Assembly (NCBI RefSeq): GCF_025567625.1
Contig: NZ_JAOQJC010000013.1
Coordinates: forward strand, 99,937 to 163,936
From: Paenibacillus sp. J5C2022
GTDB taxonomy: Bacteria > Bacillota > Bacilli > Paenibacillales > Paenibacillaceae
Direction: 5' to 3'
DNA: 64,000 nucleotides
Part shown: piece by piece, positions 36,462-44,395 of the stretch
How the letters are laid out: each line of letters starts with the position of its first letter
Position numbering within the stretch: position 1 is the first letter of the stretch
Translations under genes and position numbers: made by a program
Notes under the pieces: generated by a model
What the model was told of the DNA's origin: nothing
Databases searched by the model: none
What the model saw: only the letters and a program-made list of their open reading frames with translations

Positions 36462-36491
36462 ATTATATCGCTGCTGTCGGCAACGTGTCAA
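36462..36491 (-). promoter_or_regulatory. Sigma-A promoter of alaS
   Basis: On the minus strand a perfect TTGACA (36486-36491) and perfect TATAAT (36462-36467) are separated by 18 bases and sit just upstream of the T-box leader. Confidence 0.85.
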
Positions 36492-36507
36492 ATCTCTTTC
36501 CTTTCTT

Positions 36508-37581
36508 CTACCGTATGATCTTCCTGCGCACATAATAGGCGAACATATGCTGAACAATGACTTTGCAAGCGGCGAATATCGGCACAGCCAAGATCATGCC
36601 TACAATACCGGCGATTTCCCCTCCCACGAGCAATGCGAAGATGATAAGCAGAGGGTGCAAATGCAGCGTTCGGCCTACTACTTGTGGTGAGATGACATTG
36701 CCTTCGAGAATTTGACAAGTCGTGTTGACGATCGCCACCAGCACCATCATCTTCAACGATACGGTGGACGCCATCAGCAACGCCGGAGCGGCCCCGAAGA
36801 AAGGACCCAGATAAGGAATGACGTTCGTAACGGCTACAATGCCCGCCAGCAGCAGCGCATAAGGCATCCCGATCAGCAAATAGCCGATATACGCCAGTAT
36901 GCCTACAATGAGACAGACGAGAAATTGCCCTCGAATATAGCTGCCTAGCGCATGGTCGATGTCCTTCATCAAGCGAACGGTATTCTGCCGGTGCGACTTC
37001 GGCAAGTACGTAATGATCGCCCGCTCGAACACTTCGAAATCTTTCAGGATATAGAAGGCCAGGAACGGGATAATGAAGGCGATGAATACGGCGCCAAGCA
37101 CATTGCCGATATTGTTGACGAATTGGAACAGCGTCTCCGATATCCGCTTCTCGATCGCTGTCAGCGACCTGTTCACACCGTCCCGGAAGCTGTCCGGCAG
37201 GAACGACGTATTGTTCATGTCGGTTACGAAGTTCTCGGCTCGCATGCTCAGCTCGGGCAGGTGACGGTTCAACTGCTGCACCTGATCGATGAACATCGGA
37301 ATGATATTGACGAGCAGTACAGTCACGACCGCGCAGAACACAGCATAGATGAGCAGCACCGCAATCGTCCGCGGCACTTTCCGCTCATGGAGAAGCGTCA
37401 CGACTGGATTCAGCACATAAGAGATAATCATGGCGATAATGAATGGACCGAGCACCGCCTTCAGAAAATCATAAACGGACACGATCAGCGGCTTAAGCAT
37501 ATAAAGGAAATAAACCGCAATAAGACACAATATGAAATAGACGAGCCAGACAAATAAACGGTTGCCCGTAAAGCGCTCCAT
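36508..37581 (-). CDS. AI-2E-family transporter (YrrI-like)
   Basis: A 357-residue polytopic membrane protein of the AI-2E family. Two N-terminal helices (LFVWLVYFILCLIAVYFLYMLKPL), a soluble segment (about 80-145), and a C-terminal helix bundle with GIVAVTNVIPYLGPFFGAAPALLMAS and LEGNVISPQVVGRTLHLHPLLIIFALLVGG, the family core, are visible. It lies upstream of alaS exactly as yrrI does in B. subtilis. Start MERFTGNRL is preceded by GGGGGGTGA. A possible promoter (TTGGAT-19-TATAAT, 37647-37677) lies upstream. The transported compound is unknown. It is unrelated in position to the other AI-2E protein at 20.7 kb. Confidence 0.88.
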   Translation of the reverse strand: MERFTGNRLFVWLVYFILCLIAVYFLYMLKPLIVSVYDFLKAVLGPFIIAMIISYVLNPVVTLLHERKVPRTIAVLLIYAVFCAVVTVLLVNIIPMFIDQVQQLNRHLPELSMRAENFVTDMNNTSFLPDSFRDGVNRSLTAIEKRISETLFQFVNNIGNVLGAVFIAFIIPFLAFYILKDFEVFERAIITYLPKSHRQNTVRLMKDIDHALGSYIRGQFLVCLIVGILAYIGYLLIGMPYALLLAGIVAVTNVIPYLGPFFGAAPALLMASTVSLKMMVLVAIVNTTCQILEGNVISPQVVGRTLHLHPLLIIFALLVGGEIAGIVGMILAVPIFAACKVIVQHMFAYYVRRKIIR

Positions 37582-37708
37582 CCCGCTCACCCCCCAGTTC
37601 CTGCACAATAAGTCCACTCAGGCATCGACAACCCAAGGCTTACTTCATTATATGTACATGCCCGGGGAATCATCCAAAAATAACACCGGAACTATAATTC
37701 TATTTATG

Positions 37709-37739
37709 AAAAAAGAAGACGGTCCCAGGGACCGTCTTC
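37709..37739 (-). terminator. Terminator of the cymR-iscS-yrrD operon
   Basis: A perfect 12-pair stem GAAGACGGTCCC / GGGACCGTCTTC (37728-37739 with 37715-37726) is followed on the minus strand by TTTTTTCA. It lies 9 bases after the stop of the zinc-ribbon gene. Confidence 0.93.
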
Positions 37740-37747
37740 ACGTTCAC

Positions 37748-37951
37748 TTAATTCACATGCACTTCAGTTGCCGCTTCGTCTTCAAAAAACAGATCGTCAA
37801 GCGAGCTCAGCGTACCGTCTTCCTCGACCTGATAGACCGACATTTTGTCGCCGTTCACCGTCAGTTCAATAAAGCAGCCCCAGCAATAAAATTGGTGGGA
37901 ACCGATTTTTCCGATATCTTTGCTATTGCAATTCGGACATCTCATCATCAT
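37748..37951 (-). CDS. Small zinc-ribbon protein
   Basis: A 67-residue protein with two CxxC knuckles, MRCPNCNSKD and FYCWGC, which should hold one zinc ion, followed by an acidic C-terminal tail (VEEDGTLSSLDDLFFEDE). No further domain is visible and I cannot name a function. ATG follows GGGAGAAG and the gene comes 11 bases after the PRC-barrel gene, so both are probably co-transcribed. B. subtilis also has small genes between yrrD and yrrI; whether this is an orthologue of one of them is uncertain. Confidence 0.8.
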   Translation of the reverse strand: MMMRCPNCNSKDIGKIGSHQFYCWGCFIELTVNGDKMSVYQVEEDGTLSSLDDLFFEDEAATEVHVN

Positions 37952-37962
37952 AACACTTCTCC

Positions 37963-38499
37963 CTATTCACTGAAATTGGAAGCTGCGACTGGCTCCAATT
38001 CCGATTCACTGACGGCAGGAACGATAATCGCGTCTTCTCCGAGCAACACCTCATCCGGATCACCCGGTGCCTTAAGCCACTTGCGCCCTTCCATCAGATC
38101 CGAAACAAAACCGTCAGTAAGCTCGTAGCCTACTATTTGTGTACCCTGAAACGGGTAAAAATAAACATCCGATAGTCTTCCAAGCTGCACGCCCGCGCTC
38201 GTCACGACAGGCAAGTCCTTCAGCTTCACGATTCCCGAGAGGAACGCGCGCTGCACGAGCCCCTGCTTCATCGTTAACACCGCTTGTTCATTGCCGATCA
38301 TGATGGCATCGCTGCCGCAGTTCAGAACCTCGCTCCACTTGACCACGCGCACGCTTGCGGCGAACCACTTGGCGAACTCCAGCACCAGGCCCTGCAGCTG
38401 CCAATGCTCATCGAACCAGGCGTCCTTCACCTTGCCGACAAGCTTCCCGGTATCGTTCACGTAGACTGGAAGCCCGATTAATTGCTGAAGTCTGATCAA
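37963..38499 (-). CDS. PRC-barrel domain protein (YrrD-like)
   Basis: A 178-residue protein with two PRC-barrel-like repeats. The first starts at MIRLQQLIGLPVYVNDTGKLVGKVKDAWFDEHWQLQGLVLE and the second at LPVVTSAGVQLGRLSDVYFYPFQGTQIVGYELTDG. Such domains bind RNA or protein partners; the one in RimM binds 30S subunits, but no RimM partner domain is present here. It lies between cysteine desulfurase and the zinc-ribbon gene, matching yrrD in B. subtilis. The likely start is TTG, with AGGAGG at a rather long 13-base spacing. Confidence 0.83.
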   Translation of the reverse strand: MIRLQQLIGLPVYVNDTGKLVGKVKDAWFDEHWQLQGLVLEFAKWFAASVRVVKWSEVLNCGSDAIMIGNEQAVLTMKQGLVQRAFLSGIVKLKDLPVVTSAGVQLGRLSDVYFYPFQGTQIVGYELTDGFVSDLMEGRKWLKAPGDPDEVLLGEDAIIVPAVSESELEPVAASNFSE

Positions 38500-38516
38500 T
38501 TCGACTCGGAGCCCTC

Positions 38517-39677
38517 CTACTTGCTGGTACGAATGCGGCTCGCAATTCTCGCTACGAGAGGAGCGGCATTCTGAATTTCCTCCATAGTATTCCCCAATCC
38601 GAAGCTGAATCTTACCGCGGATTGCAGACGTTCGGGCGGCAGCTTCATCGCCTCGAGCACATGGGAGCGTTCCAATGATCCGGAAGTACAGGCGGAACCG
38701 CTTGACGCCGCAATGCCGGACATGTCCAAATTCATCAGCATGGACTCCGTATCGACGCCGATAAAGCTTAGATTGGCAATATGGGGCAGACGGCGGGTCG
38801 CGTGACCGTTGACGACAACTTCCACATCATGATGCAGTTCCTCTTTAAGCAGCTCTATCCATCTCTTACGTAATTTCTCCGTAAATAGTTGCTTGCTCGG
38901 CCGTTCGTTCACACAAATGTCAAGGGCTGCGGCGAAGCCGGCAATTCCGACGACATTCTCCGTGCCGGCTCTTCGCTTGCGCTCTTGCGAGCCCCCGTGC
39001 TGAAGCGCCTCGAACGGGACGCCCGTGCGGACGTATAACGCGCCTACTCCTTGCGGACCATTAATTTTATGCGCAGAGAAGCTCATGAAGTCAACCGGCA
39101 ATTCCTGGAGCCGGTATTGCATCCAGCCTAGCGACTGCACGGCATCCACATGGAACAGCGCGCCGCCGGCATGGGCAATATCGCCGATCGCTTCGATCGG
39201 CTGCAGCGTTCCTACCTCGTTGTTGCCGTGCATAACGCTGACGAGCGCAGTCTCCGGCGTCATGGCGTCCTTCACATGCTGCGGGTCGATCAATCCCGTC
39301 CCGTCGACGGGAACGACCGTCAGCGTGAATCCTTCCTCCCGGTGCAGCCACTCGCACGTATGAAGCACGGCGTGATGCTCCACCGCGGAGGTAATAATAT
39401 GATTGCGTCCCAGCCGCTTCTGCGCCCTCGCGGCTCCGATCAACGCGGCGTTATCGCTCTCGGTCCCGCCGGATGTGAACAGAAGCTCCGGCGGGCGGCA
39501 GCCGACACTACTGGAAACAAGATCACGCGCACGGGTGAGCCGGCTTCTGGCCGCTCTTCCGTACGCGTGAATGCTGGAGGCATTGCCGCCCGGCCCTTTC
39601 ATCAGCTCCAGCATCCGCTCCATGACTTCAGGATGCATCGGGGTCGTAGCAGCATGGTCGAAGTAATAGCTATTCAT
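38517..39677 (-). CDS. Cysteine desulfurase (NifS/IscS family, YrvO-like)
   Basis: A 386-residue PLP enzyme that removes sulfur from cysteine for tRNA thiolation and Fe-S assembly. The PLP lysine is K204 in SFSAHKINGPQG and the persulfide cysteine is C330 in ASSGSACTSGS. YFDHAATTPMHPEV opens the fold. The length is normal. The ATG at MNSYYFDHAATT is used, with AGGTG 6 bases upstream. In B. subtilis YrvO supplies sulfur to MnmA for 2-thiouridine in tRNA; here mnmA is also close by but divergently oriented. cymR precedes it by 12 bases, so both are co-transcribed. Confidence 0.95.
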   Translation of the reverse strand: MNSYYFDHAATTPMHPEVMERMLELMKGPGGNASSIHAYGRAARSRLTRARDLVSSSVGCRPPELLFTSGGTESDNAALIGAARAQKRLGRNHIITSAVEHHAVLHTCEWLHREEGFTLTVVPVDGTGLIDPQHVKDAMTPETALVSVMHGNNEVGTLQPIEAIGDIAHAGGALFHVDAVQSLGWMQYRLQELPVDFMSFSAHKINGPQGVGALYVRTGVPFEALQHGGSQERKRRAGTENVVGIAGFAAALDICVNERPSKQLFTEKLRKRWIELLKEELHHDVEVVVNGHATRRLPHIANLSFIGVDTESMLMNLDMSGIAASSGSACTSGSLERSHVLEAMKLPPERLQSAVRFSFGLGNTMEEIQNAAPLVARIASRIRTSK

Positions 39678-39689
39678 CGGTTTCACCTG

Positions 39690-40109
39690 TTAAATATAGA
39701 ACATGTAATTGTTCTGATTTTCTTCATCCTTGTAGGAGATCAGATTCTCCAGCGTCGTGGAGTCCAGCACTTCCGCAATACTGTCGCGAATGCGCAGCCA
39801 CAACTGGCGCTTCGCGGGATCGTCCTCTTCCGTGAAGTCGACCGGAGAGATTGGCCCTTCCAGAATGCGGATAATATCGCCTGACGTGATCTCCGCCGGC
39901 TCCTTGGACAGCACATAGCCTCCGTATGCGCCGCGGATGCTCTTGACCAGCCCGGCATTGCGCAGCGGCGCCACCAGCTGCTCCAAATAATGCTCGGACA
40001 GCCCGTTCCGCTCCGCAATGCTCTTGAGCGAGATCGGCCCTTCTCCGTAATTCGCTGCCAGCTCCATCATAATCGTGAGGCCGTAACGGCCCTTCGTTGA
40101 TATTTTCAA
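39690..40109 (-). CDS. cymR: Rrf2-family regulator CymR
   Basis: A 139-residue winged-helix regulator of the Rrf2 family: MKISTKGRYGLTIMMELA, then the recognition region LKSIAERNGLSEHYLEQLVAPLRNAGLVKSIRGAYGGYVLSKEP. It lacks the three-cysteine Fe-S site of IscR, as expected for CymR, which represses cysteine-metabolism genes together with cysteine synthase. Position next to the cysteine desulfurase and mnmA genes agrees with B. subtilis cymR (yrzC). TTG start with AGGGGTG upstream. Confidence 0.9.
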   Translation of the reverse strand: MKISTKGRYGLTIMMELAANYGEGPISLKSIAERNGLSEHYLEQLVAPLRNAGLVKSIRGAYGGYVLSKEPAEITSGDIIRILEGPISPVDFTEEDDPAKRQLWLRIRDSIAEVLDSTTLENLISYKDEENQNNYMFYI

Positions 40110-40186
40110 GGTAACACCCCTTAATTCTCACTGTTTTCCCATCATTCCTATATGGTAACATATCCAATGCCTATCTTGTAAAGTAA

Positions 40187-41374
<1,188 letters not shown>

Positions 41375-41386
41375 CGGCGTACCGGG

Positions 41387-41436
41387 AAAGAGCTCAAGCG
41401 TCAGGTCGAATGAATGGCCTGTCACTTGAGCTCTTC
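41387..41436. terminator. Bidirectional terminator between mnmA and the CBS gene
   Basis: AAGAGCTCAAG (41388-41398) pairs with CTTGAGCTCTT (41425-41435), with an inner TCAGG/CCTG stem, and is followed by CTTCATTG. The right arm contains the last codons of the convergent CBS-domain gene. Confidence 0.75.
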
Positions 41437-42342
41437 TTCATTGTGTCCGTTCGGTGCTGCCGGATTGCGGAGGCCATCCGGGTGCGACAGCTTTAAGCCG
41501 ATGCGCGTAATGCGCATCCGATTCACTTCCTCGATCATAAAGGAGTATGTCCGTCCTCCTTCACCGTAATCCACCACCTGTCCAGGTACAGGCGGAAAGG
41601 CGTTGCGGGAATAGATCCACCCTCCTATCGTATCGTAATCGTCGCTGCTGATGCGAAGACCGAAGAAGCTGTTCACTTCTTCGATCAGCGTCATGCCGCT
41701 CATACTGTAGCAGCCGTCTTCCCGCTTCTCCAGCCGGGAGCCGTCGGGATCGAACTCATCCTGAATATCCCCGACAATCTCTTCCATAATATCTTCCAGC
41801 GTCACTAATCCGGATGTTCCGCCGTATTCATCGATGAGAATCGCAAGTGCCGATTTCTGCCTCTGCATCAGCTTCAGCAGCGTACTGATCGGCATCGTCT
41901 CCGGCACGGTGGTAACGGTCCTTATCAACACCCTGATATCCGTCTCGCTTGCGGGATGCTCTCGAATCAAATCCTTCATGTGAATAAAGCCGATAACATT
42001 GTCTTTGTCCCATTCATACACGGGATAGCGGGTGCGCATATGTGTAATGGCAACTTCCTTGCTCTGCTGCAGCGTCATCGCCGCATTCAGACAGATCATG
42101 TCCGTGCGGGGAATCATGATCTCTCTTGCGGTTGTGTCCGAGAATTGAAAGATATTATCGACCAGCATCAGCTCGGTGCCGTCAATCAATCCGCTTTGAT
42201 AGCTCTCTTTCATCAAGGAGCGCAAGTCCTCTTCCGAATGGGCGCCAGGCTTCCTGTACCTGCGGCCATACGCAATAAAAAAATGAACCGCTGCAAAAAC
42301 AACATGCAGCACAACAAGAAAAATAACGCTTCCAATTGACAT
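41422..42342 (-). CDS. CBS-pair / CorC-HlyC-type protein lacking the CNNM membrane domain
   Basis: A 306-residue protein with one N-terminal helix (MSIGSVIFLVVLHVVFAAVHFFIAYG), the family linker HSEEDLRSLMKESYQSGLIDGTELMLVDNIFQF, two CBS motifs (PRTDMICLNAAM to MKDLIREH; TVPETMPISTLLKLMQRQKSALAILIDEYGGTSGLVTLEDIMEEIVGDIQDE) and the C-terminal CorC_HlyC transporter-associated domain. Full-length relatives have about 430 residues with a multi-helix CNNM (DUF21) domain in front; here one helix replaces it. The start is uncertain: ATG 42342 lacks a good ribosome site, and a GTG at 42405 is possible. The role in Mg2+/metal transport or regulation is unclear without the membrane part. Confidence 0.8.
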   Translation of the reverse strand: MSIGSVIFLVVLHVVFAAVHFFIAYGRRYRKPGAHSEEDLRSLMKESYQSGLIDGTELMLVDNIFQFSDTTAREIMIPRTDMICLNAAMTLQQSKEVAITHMRTRYPVYEWDKDNVIGFIHMKDLIREHPASETDIRVLIRTVTTVPETMPISTLLKLMQRQKSALAILIDEYGGTSGLVTLEDIMEEIVGDIQDEFDPDGSRLEKREDGCYSMSGMTLIEEVNSFFGLRISSDDYDTIGGWIYSRNAFPPVPGQVVDYGEGGRTYSFMIEEVNRMRITRIGLKLSHPDGLRNPAAPNGHNEEELK

Positions 42343-42573
42343 GCCTGGCGGTAAAGGATCGCCCACTGCCTCCCTGCATCCGGCTGCACACATCGCATCG
42401 TACACTCATGCTTGCAATGACGTCTGCAGGTGCACCTCCCTTATATTGAACTCCCATCTCTTCTATTTTATTCGGCAATGCTTATGCAATATGTCGACGG
42501 CCATTCAAGAAATGTTCAAATCTCTGCAACGAATTGCTCACGCAGCCGCATGCAGCAGTCACGAACAATTTGA

Positions 42574-42579
42574 TATAAT
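42574..42579 (+). promoter_or_regulatory. -10 box of a putative copC-copD promoter
   Basis: A perfect TATAAT lies 56 bases upstream of the copC ATG. The best -35 match (TGCAGC, 17 bases upstream) is poor, so the promoter may need an activator. Apart from this the 290-base gap between the CBS gene and copC shows no other feature. Confidence 0.4.
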
Positions 42580-42635
42580 GCAAGAAGCTGTCGCAAATGC
42601 GGAAGCATGAATAGATGTTCAGGAGGCATTCTGCA

Positions 42636-43223
42636 ATGAAACGAATATTTTTACTCATAATGGTCATGTTGTTCGTCGTTCCTCAGGCTGCGATGGCGCA
42701 TTCCAAGCTGACGGAAGCCGTGCCGGCTGTCGATGCCGTTATCGAACAATCCCCTGCTGCGATTGAACTCGGCTTCAATACAAAGATTGAGAAGCTTAGC
42801 ACGTTCAAGCTCTATAATGAGGCTGGCGAGCAAATGGAGGTGGAAGGAATAGCGGCAAGCGGCGACAAGCTTAGCGGGAACGTTCCATCCCCGCTGGACA
42901 ATGGCAAGTACACCGTGAAATGGACGATTATCGGCGCTGATGGCCATGCGGTAGAGGGGGATTACAGCTTCACACTGGATGCACCTGTTGCGGAACAGCC
43001 GTCGAAGGAGCCGACATCCGGAGAAGCAACTCCGGAGCCGTCCGCAGTGCCTTCACCTGAACCGACGCCATCGCCTGATGCCGGGAGCAATGCGGGCAAT
43101 GCGGACCGCCCAGCCGATGGCGATGATCCGGTTAAGCCAGAGACGGATTACACGCTGTTCATTATTATCGGCATCGTGCTGATTGCAGCCGCTCTAGTCA
43201 TCGTGCTGCGGAGGCGCAAGTAA
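42636..43223 (+). CDS. CopC-domain copper-binding protein, membrane-anchored
   Basis: A 195-residue protein: signal peptide (MKRIFLLIMVMLFVVPQAAMA), then a CopC beta-sandwich starting with His22 (AHSKLTEAVPAVDAVI), which would be the copper-binding N-terminal residue after cleavage. A second conserved His is in IIGADGHAVEGDYSFT. A Pro/Glu/Ser-rich linker (about 115-160) and a C-terminal helix (YTLFIIIGIVLIAAALVIVL) with RRRK anchor it. ATG follows AGGAGG. The stop overlaps the copD ATG (TAATG), so the pair is one operon for copper handling at the outer surface. Confidence 0.88.
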   Translation: MKRIFLLIMVMLFVVPQAAMAHSKLTEAVPAVDAVIEQSPAAIELGFNTKIEKLSTFKLYNEAGEQMEVEGIAASGDKLSGNVPSPLDNGKYTVKWTIIGADGHAVEGDYSFTLDAPVAEQPSKEPTSGEATPEPSAVPSPEPTPSPDAGSNAGNADRPADGDDPVKPETDYTLFIIIGIVLIAAALVIVLRRRK

Positions 43224-44308
43224 TGGCATACATCAGCGAAAGCCTGCTCTACGTAAGCTTCGCTATTTTGGCGGGTGCCATGCTGCTTCGGCTTGTGCCG
43301 GAGCAGCTCAAGCCGACGCTGACTGTTCCCCACTGGCTGCTTATCGCCTGCGCGGTCGCCATTCCCGTCCTGTCCTTCATTCCTATCCATCAGTTGAACG
43401 TATCATACGCGGCATCCTTCGAGCTCAGCTATTGGGAGATGCTGAAGAGCTTGCTGCTGGATGTGAAGGCGGGGACGGCATGGACGTGGACGCTGCTTAG
43501 CTCGCTGGGGCTTCTATTCCTGCTTAGCGCACGCTCGTTCCGCAACGACCGTCACATGCCGAAGGTCGCTCTGTTCATCGTGCTCTTGCTTGTCATATGG
43601 CTCGGCTATGCCAGCCATGCTTCATCTCTAAGCAGCATGAAAGGGCTGATCGTACATACGCTTCACTTTCTCCCTGTCACCCTGTGGCTTGGAACGCTGT
43701 TCGTCGTCGGTATGTTCGCAGTGGACGGCCGGAACTGGGAGTCCTGGCTGCGCTGGTTCTCCCCTCTCGCGGTCGGCTGCTCGCTGCTGGCGCTGGCAGC
43801 CGGCTTCACACTGATGACGTTCACGACGCCGCAATATTTGAACGGATGGATGCTGCCTTACGGTCAAGCGATGCTAATCAAGCACCTGCTGATCGTACCG
43901 CTGCTTCTGCTTGCCTACACGAACGGATTCCGCTACAAGTCGATGCTGAAGCGCAATCCCTCGTTCATGCCCGGCAGATGGCTTCGCGCAGAAGCCGTCG
44001 TTGCCGCGCTTGTATTGGCTGCAACCGGCTACATGGGGCAGCAAGCGCCTCCTCATGACGTGAAGGTGACGCTGGGAAGCGTGCCGCCTTCTCCACTGTT
44101 CACCTCGCTCTTCAAGGGCCCATTCAGCCCGGATATGGGAGTGAAGCTGCAATGGAGCATGGAGAGCATCCTGATGCTTATCGCTGCCGGCCTGATGGCA
44201 TACGGCATACGGTCGGCCTATCGAATCGACCGACCGTACATCGCATTGGCCTCCGGCCTGCTGACAGCCGTATTCGGCTATTTCGGACTCATGTTCGCCA
44301 TGTCTTGA
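43223..44308 (+). CDS. CopD-family copper transport membrane protein
   Basis: A 361-residue polytopic protein of the CopD family with about eight to nine helices. Conserved parts include HTLHFLPVTLWLGTLFVVG and PYGQAMLIKHLLIVPLLLLAYTNGFRY, where His residues may carry copper. It is coupled to copC by a 1-base overlap. The last 136 bases of sequence homology (44154-44289) recur at 61970-62105, beyond the carbohydrate cluster, at about 90% identity by eye. In other bacilli CopC and CopD parts are fused (YcnJ) and import copper. Confidence 0.88.
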   Translation: MAYISESLLYVSFAILAGAMLLRLVPEQLKPTLTVPHWLLIACAVAIPVLSFIPIHQLNVSYAASFELSYWEMLKSLLLDVKAGTAWTWTLLSSLGLLFLLSARSFRNDRHMPKVALFIVLLLVIWLGYASHASSLSSMKGLIVHTLHFLPVTLWLGTLFVVGMFAVDGRNWESWLRWFSPLAVGCSLLALAAGFTLMTFTTPQYLNGWMLPYGQAMLIKHLLIVPLLLLAYTNGFRYKSMLKRNPSFMPGRWLRAEAVVAALVLAATGYMGQQAPPHDVKVTLGSVPPSPLFTSLFKGPFSPDMGVKLQWSMESILMLIAAGLMAYGIRSAYRIDRPYIALASGLLTAVFGYFGLMFAMS

Positions 44309-44341
44309 GACACTGCCTTTCCGGCGATGTCTCATTTTTTT
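44307..44341 (+). terminator. Terminator of copC-copD
   Basis: GAGACA pairs with TGTCTC across a GC-rich loop and is followed by ATTTTTTTT. The left arm includes the copD stop codon. Confidence 0.78.
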
Positions 44342-44395
44342 TCATGACCATGCCCTGCTGCATAATACCCGCACACATTGTACGCTCTGTTGCCT

